A DNA stretch of 64,000 nucleotides from Porphyromonas crevioricanis (lineage in GTDB: Bacteria; Bacteroidota; Bacteroidia; Bacteroidales; Porphyromonadaceae). The notes under the pieces were generated by a model. That model was not told the DNA's origin. It did no database searches and worked only from the letters and a program-made list of their open reading frames with translations. Positions 46,856 through 56,989 of this stretch are shown here, one piece after another. Location: assembly GCF_900167225.1 (NCBI RefSeq), contig NZ_FUXH01000009.1, positions 1 through 64,000 on the forward strand, written 5' to 3'. Made by a program: the position numbers and the translations under genes. Numbering within the stretch: the first letter of the stretch is position 1; each line of letters begins with the position of its first letter.

Positions 46856-47731
46856 ATGAATATTCGCACAGCTACTGATCTTTGTTACAATCGCCTTAGC
46901 ATATTGTACGAGTCGGCCGAACTGACCGGACTTGTTCGCTTGTTATTGAGCGAAATATTAGGCTTGAGCTACACCGAAATGTTGCTCACCGACAAAGATA
47001 GAGTTTTGACCCTTGCCGAACATGAGCACCTGGTGACAGCTCTCCAACGCTTGGAAACCCATGAACCAATACAGTATGTTTTGGGTAAAGCCTATTTCCA
47101 TGACTACGACTTCGAGGTAGCACCCGGAGTGCTCATCCCCCGGCCAGAGACGGAGTTACTCTGCGATGAAATTATTCGCAAAGAACACCGACAAACCGGG
47201 CTACGCATTCTGGATATCGGCTGTGGTAGCGGTTGCATTGCTATAACCTTAGCCAACAAGCTCCACAAAGCCGAAGTTTGGGGCTTAGAAATGTCTTCAG
47301 AAGCACTTATCATTGGTCAACGAAATGCAGGTCGGTTGGTGGCGAACCAAAATATCCATCTACTTCAGGGAGACATCACCCAATCCCAACCCTCTCGGCA
47401 GCTTCTCGGTCTACAGTTCGACCTGATTGTGAGCAATCCTCCTTATATCCGTCCTGAAGAGTCTCAACATATGCGCCCCAATGTACTTCAATACGAACCA
47501 CATCAAGCCCTATTTGCCCCCCCAAAAGATCCTTTGTACTTCTATCGCCATATAGCTCGGTTTTCTCAAAAACATTTGACAGCTCGAGGGAGAATATACT
47601 TGGAGGTAAACGAAGCTCTGGCACAAGAGGTAGCCCAACTAATGCAAGACGAGCTAAAACTTACAGCAGAAGTTCAGAGAGACTGGCGAGAAAAAGAGCG
47701 ATTTGTATATGTAAACTGCATCAATTCTTAG
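46856..47731 (+). CDS. prmC: Peptide chain release factor N5-glutamine methyltransferase
   Basis: A 291-aa SAM methyltransferase that modifies the GGQ glutamine of RF1/RF2. It has an N-terminal helical domain, LDIGCGSGCIAITLA at the SAM site and the SNPPYIRPEE catalytic motif. ATG 46856 (MNIRTATDLCYN) was chosen. An in-frame ATG at 46826 would run into ribD and add ten atypical residues. Confidence 0.93.
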   Translation: MNIRTATDLCYNRLSILYESAELTGLVRLLLSEILGLSYTEMLLTDKDRVLTLAEHEHLVTALQRLETHEPIQYVLGKAYFHDYDFEVAPGVLIPRPETELLCDEIIRKEHRQTGLRILDIGCGSGCIAITLANKLHKAEVWGLEMSSEALIIGQRNAGRLVANQNIHLLQGDITQSQPSRQLLGLQFDLIVSNPPYIRPEESQHMRPNVLQYEPHQALFAPPKDPLYFYRHIARFSQKHLTARGRIYLEVNEALAQEVAQLMQDELKLTAEVQRDWREKERFVYVNCINS

Positions 47732-47753
47732 TTAGCTCCGGTTCTCAACCACA

Positions 47754-48266
47754 ATGAATCTCTACGAATCAACTCTAAAAAAACTGGCAAACTACTGCAG
47801 CAAAGCCGAACATTGCAGCTCCGAAATAAATCGCAAGCTTATGGCTACAACCTTGTCCCTCGAGGAGCAGCAAAGAATATTGAGCAAATTGAAAGATGAG
47901 GGATTTGTGGATGATCAGCGATATGCAGAATGCTTTTGCCGTGAAAAATACCGCTTCAACAACTGGGGACCAATTAAAATCGCACAAGCTCTCAGAGCAA
48001 AACAAATAAACAGTAGCATAATTGCCCAAGTTATAGCCGAGTTAGAAAGAGAGAGGACAAAGCAAAAAGCCAACGGAGAAAATAAATTGGTCAAGCTGCT
48101 GTATAAAAAACTCCAGTCCATACCGACCTCTCTCCCCACAGAAAAGCGATACGTGCGACTAATGCGTTGGGCGTTGAGCAAAGGATTCACATATGAAGAA
48201 ACTGAGCAAATAGTAAGGAGAATAACCAAGACGAATGAAAGTGTTTTGGATGAATACCCGGAGTAA
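47754..48266 (+). CDS. recX: RecX family regulatory protein
   Basis: A 170-aa all-helical protein with three RecX repeats (for example LKDEGFVDDQRYAECF). RecX restrains RecA filaments. No recA adjoins it. The gene lies 22 bp after prmC and its 3' end overlaps comF by 32 bp. Confidence 0.85.
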   Translation: MNLYESTLKKLANYCSKAEHCSSEINRKLMATTLSLEEQQRILSKLKDEGFVDDQRYAECFCREKYRFNNWGPIKIAQALRAKQINSSIIAQVIAELERERTKQKANGENKLVKLLYKKLQSIPTSLPTEKRYVRLMRWALSKGFTYEETEQIVRRITKTNESVLDEYPE

Positions 48267-48963
48267 AATCAACACGACTTTCCACTGGCTGAAGAGTGCT
48301 GGGCATGCCTTTTCCGAACTGTTCTACCCCTCTGTCTGTGCTGTCTGTGGGCGCAAGCTCAGTTCTTCTGAGAGAGAAATATGTCCTCCTTGCTTTCTGG
48401 CACTTCCTCTGTGGTATACCTCTGAGGATTATCGCACAATTCGCATAGAGGGAAATGGCTACATAGTCTCTTTCCATGCGTTATTTTCATTCAGCCAAGG
48501 CAATACAACCAGACAACTCATTCATTCGCTCAAATACAAAAAGCGTAGAAGGATCGGGCTTGAAATGGGACGAATTGCAGCCAGAAGATTTGGCTGGTCC
48601 AAGGAAAATATAGACCTCATCATCCCCGTTCCAATCAGTCCGGAACATAGAGCTATCCGAGGATACAACCAGTCGATGTCTATTGCATCGGGGATCAGCC
48701 AAGAGAGCGGCATACCAGCTACGGATCTGCTCATAAAGAGAAAAAGACATGGCCATAGCCAGACTTCTCGCTCCGCAGAGGAGCGTCAAGCAGCTATTTC
48801 AGATGCGTTCTATTGTGTCGAACCCGATCAATTACATTCAAAACGTGTTTTACTTGTAGACGATGTGCTTACAACAGGAGCTACTCTAAGTGAAGTTGCA
48901 GGTATATTGAGCAAAGCCGGCTGCTCTTATATTGAAGCTTTCACCATAGCCGTATCCCTGTAG
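48235..48963 (+). CDS. comF: ComF family phosphoribosyltransferase-like protein
   Basis: A 242-aa protein. The zinc finger CAVCGRKL...CPPC lies at about 34-55 and the PRPP-type motif VLLVDDVLTTGATL near 205. ComF relatives take part in DNA uptake in transformable species. The start at 48235 overlaps recX by 32 bp. The next ATG (48250) still overlaps, by 17 bp, so coupling holds either way. Confidence 0.9.
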   Translation: MKVFWMNTRSKINTTFHWLKSAGHAFSELFYPSVCAVCGRKLSSSEREICPPCFLALPLWYTSEDYRTIRIEGNGYIVSFHALFSFSQGNTTRQLIHSLKYKKRRRIGLEMGRIAARRFGWSKENIDLIIPVPISPEHRAIRGYNQSMSIASGISQESGIPATDLLIKRKRHGHSQTSRSAEERQAAISDAFYCVEPDQLHSKRVLLVDDVLTTGATLSEVAGILSKAGCSYIEAFTIAVSL

Positions 48964-49010
48964 GCCCTTAACCTTTTGTAGGTATTTTAGGGTCCCACAA
49001 TGACATTCTT

Positions 49011-49037
49011 TACCTCAAAGTCCCTACCTTTGAGGTA
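49011..49037 (+). promoter_or_regulatory. 10-bp inverted repeat over the CDF transporter promoter (candidate operator)
   Basis: TACCTCAAAG at 49011-49020 and its exact complement CTTTGAGGTA at 49028-49037, 7 bp apart. The right arm overlaps the TAnnTTTG -7 box TACCTTTG (49025-49032). The position suits a repressor. The controlled gene is probably the metal-efflux transporter at 49111. Confidence 0.6.
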
Positions 49038-49110
49038 GAGGCTTCGTAGTGTAGGGATTTTCTTTCCTCATTCTCCACACCGAAGCCAGCCAGTGATAGC
49101 TAAAATAAAT

Positions 49111-50157
49111 ATGAATCCTATGATAGATCATCACGAACACCATGAGCATTCTTGCTGCTCCGAGGGACACGAACAAAAGCATGAACATCACGAACACTCT
49201 TGCTGCTCTGCGGAGCACACCCATGAGCATTGTGAAAGCAAACACCACCACTCCCATCATCATGGGCATCACCATGGGCATCACCACCATGGAGAGGGTA
49301 ACCTCTTGTTAGCCTTTGTTCTCAATCTTCTCTTTGCCATCATCGAACTAATAGGAGGCCTATGGACTAATTCTGTGGCCATCCTATCGGATGCCCTACA
49401 TGATTTTGGGGATAGTATCTCCCTCGGTGTTGCCTGGAGACTGCAGCGTTTGTCTGAGAAAAAGCGGACGGCCTACTTTACTTACGGGTACAAACGCTTT
49501 TCTCTGTTGGGAGCTCTATTGATATCGGTTATTCTGCTTGTCGGGTCTTTCTTCGTTCTACATGCAGCAATAGAAAGGATTATCACCCCTACAGATCATG
49601 TTAATGAAACCGGGATGCTAATCCTGGCTATCCTCGGGTTAGTTATCAATGGCATTGCAGCTATTCGTTTGAGTAAAGGAGAAAGCTTGAATGAGAGAGC
49701 CGTAATGCTTCATATGCTGGAGGATGTATTGGGTTGGGCTGCCGTATTGGTGGTGAGTATCGTAATGCATTTCGTCTATCTGCCCATTCTGGACCCTCTA
49801 CTCTCCATTGCCATTACGATATGGATATTATACAATGTCTATCGTAATCTGCGTTCTACACTCAGGGTACTGCTACAGGGCTCTCCGGAGGAGGTGGATA
49901 TGAAAGCTCTGGAAAGCGAACTTACCGGCATCGATGGAGTTAGCTCTGTACACGACCTCCATGCTTGGACATTGGATGGTGAAAGGCATGTACTCACAGT
50001 CCATCTGGTATGTTCCAGCCAAGTCTCAACGTCGCATGTAGAGAGAGAATCAAAGCTCAAGGAGTCCGTCCGAGCATGTTGCAAACATTATGGAATAGAT
50101 CATGCAACGATAGAGATAGACTACCCGGGCCACTCTTGTGGTTTGGAGAATTGCTAA
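49111..50157 (+). CDS. Cation diffusion facilitator (zinc-type) with His/Cys-rich N-terminus
   Basis: About 348 aa. The cytoplasmic N-terminal about 60 residues are nearly all His, Glu and Cys, with two copies of HHEHSCCS and a HHHSHHHGHHHGHHHH run, clearly a metal-binding tail. Six membrane segments follow, with the CDF transport site SDALHDFGDS in TM2 and HMLEDVLG in TM5, then a ferredoxin-like cytoplasmic domain (DGVSSVHDLHAWTLDGE). Export of Zn and similar metals is inferred. ATG 49111 (MNPMIDHH) was chosen. GTG 49093 and ATG 49120 are in frame. Confidence 0.92.
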   Translation: MNPMIDHHEHHEHSCCSEGHEQKHEHHEHSCCSAEHTHEHCESKHHHSHHHGHHHGHHHHGEGNLLLAFVLNLLFAIIELIGGLWTNSVAILSDALHDFGDSISLGVAWRLQRLSEKKRTAYFTYGYKRFSLLGALLISVILLVGSFFVLHAAIERIITPTDHVNETGMLILAILGLVINGIAAIRLSKGESLNERAVMLHMLEDVLGWAAVLVVSIVMHFVYLPILDPLLSIAITIWILYNVYRNLRSTLRVLLQGSPEEVDMKALESELTGIDGVSSVHDLHAWTLDGERHVLTVHLVCSSQVSTSHVERESKLKESVRACCKHYGIDHATIEIDYPGHSCGLENC

Positions 50158-50216
50158 ATTCGAGTCAAACAAAAAGCTCAGAAAAAAAGAATTCTTGAAC
50201 GAGGCTTCAGAAGAAA

Positions 50217-50248
50217 AGGGTGTGCCGAAGATGATTTCGGCACACCCT
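50217..50248. terminator. Bidirectional-type terminator between CDF and LRR genes
   Basis: A perfect 13-bp stem (AGGGTGTGCCGAA 50217-50229 with 50236-50248) with A-rich sequence on the left and T/C-rich on the right. It lies between convergent genes. Confidence 0.8.
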
Positions 50249-50323
50249 CTCTTCTTTGCGGATATTCCAAACAAAACTATTGCACACAATACAGCTCTTG
50301 CTGCAATGTTGAGCAATGCTCAT

Positions 50324-52126
50324 CTACCTGATTTGGTGCTTAAGGCAGTTGATATTCTTCACTCCGTCAATACTGATCAAGTATTGACCCGGATTGCTTA
50401 GATACACAAAAGCATTGTCAGCACTCACTCTCTGCTTTGCCACACAAAGGCCGTTTATATCACAGACATACACCATATAGGATTTGCCTTCCAATCCACT
50501 AATCACAAATCCATCTGCTCGCTCAAATAGTGTAATAGAGACATTCTCCAGAGAGGAGATCGCCGTTTCTTTACATCCGCTGCCGTCACCTGCCACAGTC
50601 AGAACCCAGCCCTTATCTGTAGCGATAGAAGTTTTGCTCCCAGAAGCCGCATCCACAGCATTTTCCATCTGAGGATTCCCCGCATTGGTCTCATTTACTT
50701 CTCGGAGTGAGCGGTAGAGCTTATCGAGAGCACAGGCATCAAGCTGTGTAGCATTGATAGAGAGATAGGAAAGGTTCTTGGCTGCCTCCACGTTCAACTC
50801 CTTAATCGGGTTATTGGATAAATTCACGTTGAGCAGGGCAGGCAGTTTACTCAAATCAATAAGCTCTATAGCATTATTGTCCGCATTGAGAGCTGTTAGT
50901 TCTTCATGTTTACCAAAATCCAACTTTTTAATACCATTATTTGAGCAAGAGAGTGTTGCCAGGCCTTCAAGAGTCTTTATCTCCAAAACACTCAGTTTGC
51001 AGCCACTGCAATCCACCGAATAGAGAGTGGTCGGAAGATCTAGCTTGGTAAGTTCTTCATTCTGTGAGCAGTCGAGTTCCAATAGCTTTGGACAACCTTT
51101 CAGATCAAGTTCACTTAGCAAATTGACGAAACAAGTCAAATAGAGTAATTCGGAGTTATTCTTCAAACTGAGCCGAGAAATCTGATTATTGTTGCACTTG
51201 AGACTTTCCAACTTGCGATTGTTATCCGTATTCAATTCTCTAAGAGCACACCCTTCAGCCTCCAAGGATACAAGTTCCGGAGCGTTGGATATATCCAATT
51301 GGCTAAGCATAAAATTGTTGTCTACGGATAGAGCACGAAGCTTTGTACTATGAGTAAGATCAATCTGTTGCAGCCCTGCCATAGGGATCATGAGTGTATC
51401 GAGTTGGCTTTCTATGGGGAGTTTGAGTTCACTAATAGACTTCATACCCAGCCCCAGATGCAGGAAACGTAATTGACTCATCTTACTTAAGTCAAATTTG
51501 GATAGCTGAGTCTGTACTGCAATCAATCGTTCCAACTTATTGGCAGACTCTACGTTCATCTCTACCAAATGTCCATTGGACATGCAATTGAGATGGGTGA
51601 GTTCTGATCGCAAAGGCAGTTTAATTGATTTCAGTTTGTTGGATGGCACTATTAGACTGTCTATTTTGCTGTTCGCAGAGAGATCGATTGTACTAAGATT
51701 AGTATTCTCGATAATGACCAAACGCAACTCGGGATTTTGAGAGAAATCCACCTCTCCGATGCTTGTACGTCTCGTGATATACTCACGCAACGAAGGCATC
51801 TTATCTACACGTATGGCCATGACAGGTGCATTAGAGCACTCGATAATGGCCACCTTACCATAGATCTTCAACAGCTTTCCCTTGCTTTTACCCTTCAATA
51901 ACGTACCACTCTTTTTCAGATCTAACACTTCCTGTTCGCTACCCCACTCGACAGTCATTTTTCCATCCTCAACGCCAAAAAGGCGAATGCCATAGTCAAA
52001 AGGCTTGTCGGATAGAAATTCCACTTCCAAAAAGGGATTCTCACCATCTCCTCCATCCTGTGCCCATATCGAAAAAGACAAGAAAAAGGCACAGATAAGT
52101 AGCAAATACCGATTGTTAATGTTCAT
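50324..52126 (-). CDS. Secreted leucine-rich-repeat protein with T9SS-like C-terminal tail
   Basis: A 600-aa protein from ATG 52126 (MNINNRYLLLICAFFLSF), which places a signal peptide with cleavage near SIWAQ at the N-terminus. The upstream ATG at 52168 would bury it. The body, about 130-480, is made of leucine-rich repeats of about 21-22 residues (LxxLDCSxNxxLxxLDL type), like internalin-like InlJ/BspA proteins. The last about 75 residues (YMVYVCDINGLCVAKQRV ... GQYLISIDG ... KHQIR) look like a T9SS sorting domain. It probably acts in surface adhesion or biofilm formation. Confidence 0.8.
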   Translation of the reverse strand: MNINNRYLLLICAFFLSFSIWAQDGGDGENPFLEVEFLSDKPFDYGIRLFGVEDGKMTVEWGSEQEVLDLKKSGTLLKGKSKGKLLKIYGKVAIIECSNAPVMAIRVDKMPSLREYITRRTSIGEVDFSQNPELRLVIIENTNLSTIDLSANSKIDSLIVPSNKLKSIKLPLRSELTHLNCMSNGHLVEMNVESANKLERLIAVQTQLSKFDLSKMSQLRFLHLGLGMKSISELKLPIESQLDTLMIPMAGLQQIDLTHSTKLRALSVDNNFMLSQLDISNAPELVSLEAEGCALRELNTDNNRKLESLKCNNNQISRLSLKNNSELLYLTCFVNLLSELDLKGCPKLLELDCSQNEELTKLDLPTTLYSVDCSGCKLSVLEIKTLEGLATLSCSNNGIKKLDFGKHEELTALNADNNAIELIDLSKLPALLNVNLSNNPIKELNVEAAKNLSYLSINATQLDACALDKLYRSLREVNETNAGNPQMENAVDAASGSKTSIATDKGWVLTVAGDGSGCKETAISSLENVSITLFERADGFVISGLEGKSYMVYVCDINGLCVAKQRVSADNAFVYLSNPGQYLISIDGVKNINCLKHQIR

Positions 52127-52530
52127 AATGATTTTTATTTTTGGTGAATTATAAAAATATGCTACCACTTTTTTTGCTCAAAAGTTCATACTGTCAAGTT
52201 CTTAGTTGCTGAATTTAAGCAAATATTGTGATATACCCTTTCCTGTCGGCTCTCTCGCTTAGTAGGTATAGTACATATCCCCAAGAGATCGAAAAATCTT
52301 CCGAACAGAGCCCGCTACAAGGGACAACTGCTTTGCAGATTTATCGAAATATCAGCTTAGACCAGGCAAAATAGGTGTAGGGCAAGGCTTGAAGAAAGAG
52401 ACCGATGTGAGTTTATTGAGCATAAACGGCTAAAGTTGGCAACATTTCCCTAATCATCGACCAAAAGCCATTGCATAGTCTCTACTGCATATACCTTATC
52501 TTTGCGAAGACCTCATTCGAGAACCTACAT
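52127..52530 (+). promoter_or_regulatory. Intergenic region with glycosyltransferase promoter and a tRNA-like fragment
   Basis: A TATCTTTG -7 box at 52497-52504, preceded by ATTG at 52470-52473 with slightly long spacing (23 bp), sits 27 bp before the glycosyltransferase start. The stretch 52257-52280 resembles the D-arm side of tRNA-Lys (17 of 20 bases identical to 45386 onward), but no complete cloverleaf can be built. Confidence 0.45.
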
Positions 52531-53616
52531 ATGTTGCTATCCATTGTCATCGTAAACTACCGTGTGCCCCTGATGTTGGAGCAATGTCTGCATAGTGTAG
52601 ACAAGGCTTTGACTAGATTAAATGCCGAAACAGAAGTTTTTGTAGTAGACAACGCCTCGGGAGATGGTTCACTGAACTTGAGTCGCAAAAATTTTCCCCA
52701 CTTTCACTATCAAGAAAACAGTGAAAATCTGGGCTTTGCAAAGGCCAACAATCAAGCCATGAGATCGGCGCAAGGAAAATACATCCTGCTGCTCAACCCA
52801 GATACTGTGATAGGAGAGACTACTCTAATCGAAGTGATAGAAGCCATGGAGAAAGATCCTCGAATAGGAGGATTGGGAGTGAGAATGATAAATGCGCATG
52901 GGGATTTTTTACCCGAAAGCAAACGTGGATTTCCAACACCTTCGGCCTCTTTCTTCAAATTGAGCAAGCTCTACAAGATCAATCCAAGCTCAAAGAAAAT
53001 GGGGCGTTACTATATGGGATGGTTACCCGACACTCAGGCTGCAGAAATTGAGGTTTTGGCAGGAGCCTTCATGTTAATGCGCAAAGAGGTCTTGGACAAA
53101 GTAGGGCTTTTGGACGAACGCTTCTTCATGTATGGCGAAGACATAGACCTCTCTCATCGTATCCGTTTGGGAGGATACAAATGCTACTACCTACCTGTGC
53201 CCATCCTCCACTATAAAGGAGAGAGTGCATCTGTCACAGATCTAAAGTATCTACAATCCTTTTACGGAGCGATGCAGCTTTTTTTCGACAAATACTACAG
53301 CCATATGAGCAGAGTCTCCCGTGGCTTTGTCTCACTGGCTATTTTTTTGCACACCTCTTTAGCCAAGATCATACGAATGTGTCGTCTCGCTGTGGGAAAG
53401 GGGGAAGAAAAAAAGAAGCCTCTTTGTGCCTATACAAGTTTTGACAGGAATAACATCGAGACATATTGTAGTAAATCGAACTTGGATCTACTGGTTGATA
53501 CTACAGAAATCAGCTACGATGAACTTCTGGGGTATATGAAAAAATTGTCAGGTAGAGGACACACCTTCCACTTACAAAGAGGACGAGGTTCTTCCATCAT
53601 ATCTCCTTCTCGTTAG
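52531..53616 (+). CDS. Family 2 glycosyltransferase
   Basis: A 361-aa GT-A glycosyltransferase. It starts MLLSIVIVNYRVP, with VVDNASGDGS, NLGFAKANNQAM, LLNPDT and YGEDIDLSHRIRLGGY in order. It is of the rhamnosyltransferase-like WcaE/RfbF group. The last about 80 residues are basic and probably a membrane-associated tail. It probably adds sugars to LPS or another surface glycan. It stands alone. The in-frame ATG at 52471 lies before the -7 box and was rejected. Confidence 0.88.
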   Translation: MLLSIVIVNYRVPLMLEQCLHSVDKALTRLNAETEVFVVDNASGDGSLNLSRKNFPHFHYQENSENLGFAKANNQAMRSAQGKYILLLNPDTVIGETTLIEVIEAMEKDPRIGGLGVRMINAHGDFLPESKRGFPTPSASFFKLSKLYKINPSSKKMGRYYMGWLPDTQAAEIEVLAGAFMLMRKEVLDKVGLLDERFFMYGEDIDLSHRIRLGGYKCYYLPVPILHYKGESASVTDLKYLQSFYGAMQLFFDKYYSHMSRVSRGFVSLAIFLHTSLAKIIRMCRLAVGKGEEKKKPLCAYTSFDRNNIETYCSKSNLDLLVDTTEISYDELLGYMKKLSGRGHTFHLQRGRGSSIISPSR

Positions 53617-53754
53617 CAACTATTCCAGAGATATGATAGAAACACCTCACAACCACCTTTGTATTCCCAAGCTGTAGCCTCTTCAGAGAGACAAAGGAAT
53701 GATCACGAAGAGACAACAAAGTGCCCATTCCCCCTCTCCCAATATGACACAAAC

Positions 53755-54270
53755 TCAGAGTCCATTAATCCTGTTGAGCCATCCTTTTCGGAAAACCATC
53801 AAACGAGGATTACGAGCGATTATCCTATCAACAAACCGGACTCTCTCCAAAAGTAATTGATTGGCCAATTCTCTCTTATCCTCATCAATTAGCTTATTGA
53901 GTCTGGCAATGGTGACCGGGCCGACCTTCCCGTCAGGCGTTACCCCAATCAAACGCTGAGGAATTTTAATCCCATACAAACCACTGGCCCAGACCCAATC
54001 GACCAGGATATTTGCGATACGCTGGTCTTTGATTTGATCAGCACGCCAACGATCCCAGTAAAGAGTTTTGAAAATATCATCCCAAGTACTTTCATCCATC
54101 TTTTTCAGCTGCTCGACCGTGGGTTTCGGATATTTTTTCAGTCTACAGTAATACTCGTAAGTCGCAAGTGTCACTCCCATATTCGTATGCCCCCCGGGAT
54201 CATTAGGATGATTCACATAGCCTCCTTCCCACTTAAGAATAAAAGGCTTCAGTTCTTTGTAATCTGCCAT
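53755..54270 (-). CDS. Phage-type lysozyme (glycoside hydrolase family 108)
   Basis: A 171-aa protein with the EGGY catalytic motif (Glu15) in LKWEGGYVNHPNDPGG, and the C-terminal peptidoglycan-binding domain 3 (about 90-171, GVTPDGKVGPVTIARLN). These are typically phage endolysins or domesticated ones. There is no signal peptide. No holin, capsid or integrase gene is beside it, so it is probably a phage relic or a captured gene used in cell lysis. Confidence 0.85.
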   Translation of the reverse strand: MADYKELKPFILKWEGGYVNHPNDPGGHTNMGVTLATYEYYCRLKKYPKPTVEQLKKMDESTWDDIFKTLYWDRWRADQIKDQRIANILVDWVWASGLYGIKIPQRLIGVTPDGKVGPVTIARLNKLIDEDKRELANQLLLERVRFVDRIIARNPRLMVFRKGWLNRINGL

Positions 54271-54424
54271 TTTCTTATTCCTTCCAAATAAAGTTCATAA
54301 TTTTCTCCTCCCTCAATTTTTTGAATAACAGACACATCGTTATCCTCCCAAAAGGGTTCGGAGTAAGATTGCTTGTAGGCGAATATAGTTAATTCAACTC
54401 AAACATCCATCTAAATTCGTTTTA

Positions 54425-54652
54425 CTATGTAAAACAAATAAGAAAGAAAACAACTGTGGAGTGTACACAAAAAAAGAGAGAAATCCTTCGGAAGAAACTA
54501 CAAGCAAGAGCATTGCATAATTTGGAGAAGAAAATAATAGTGCAATAGATCGTAAACACAGTAATTAGGATCAGCAAGATCAAAAGGGTTATTCTGTATG
54601 CTTCGACATTTATCGAACCATAGAAAATGAGAGTCTCCACCAATACTCCCAA
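54425..54652 (-). CDS. Possible small hydrophobic protein
   Basis: An open frame of 75 codons with two hydrophobic stretches (about 20-45 and 55-75) and basic residues between them. I recognise no family. The position 154 bp upstream of the lysozyme on the same strand would suit a holin-like partner, but AT-rich DNA gives such frames by chance. Uncertain. Confidence 0.3.
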   Translation of the reverse strand: MGVLVETLIFYGSINVEAYRITLLILLILITVFTIYCTIIFFSKLCNALACSFFRRISLFFCVHSTVVFFLICFT

Positions 54653-56969
<2,317 letters not shown>

Positions 56970-56989
56970 AAAACAAACAACCCCACTCG

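Noticed and set aside
49024-49290. Minus-strand Met/Val-rich frame opposite the CDF N-terminus
   Set aside because: It is the shadow of His codons (CAT/CAC read as ATG/GTG).
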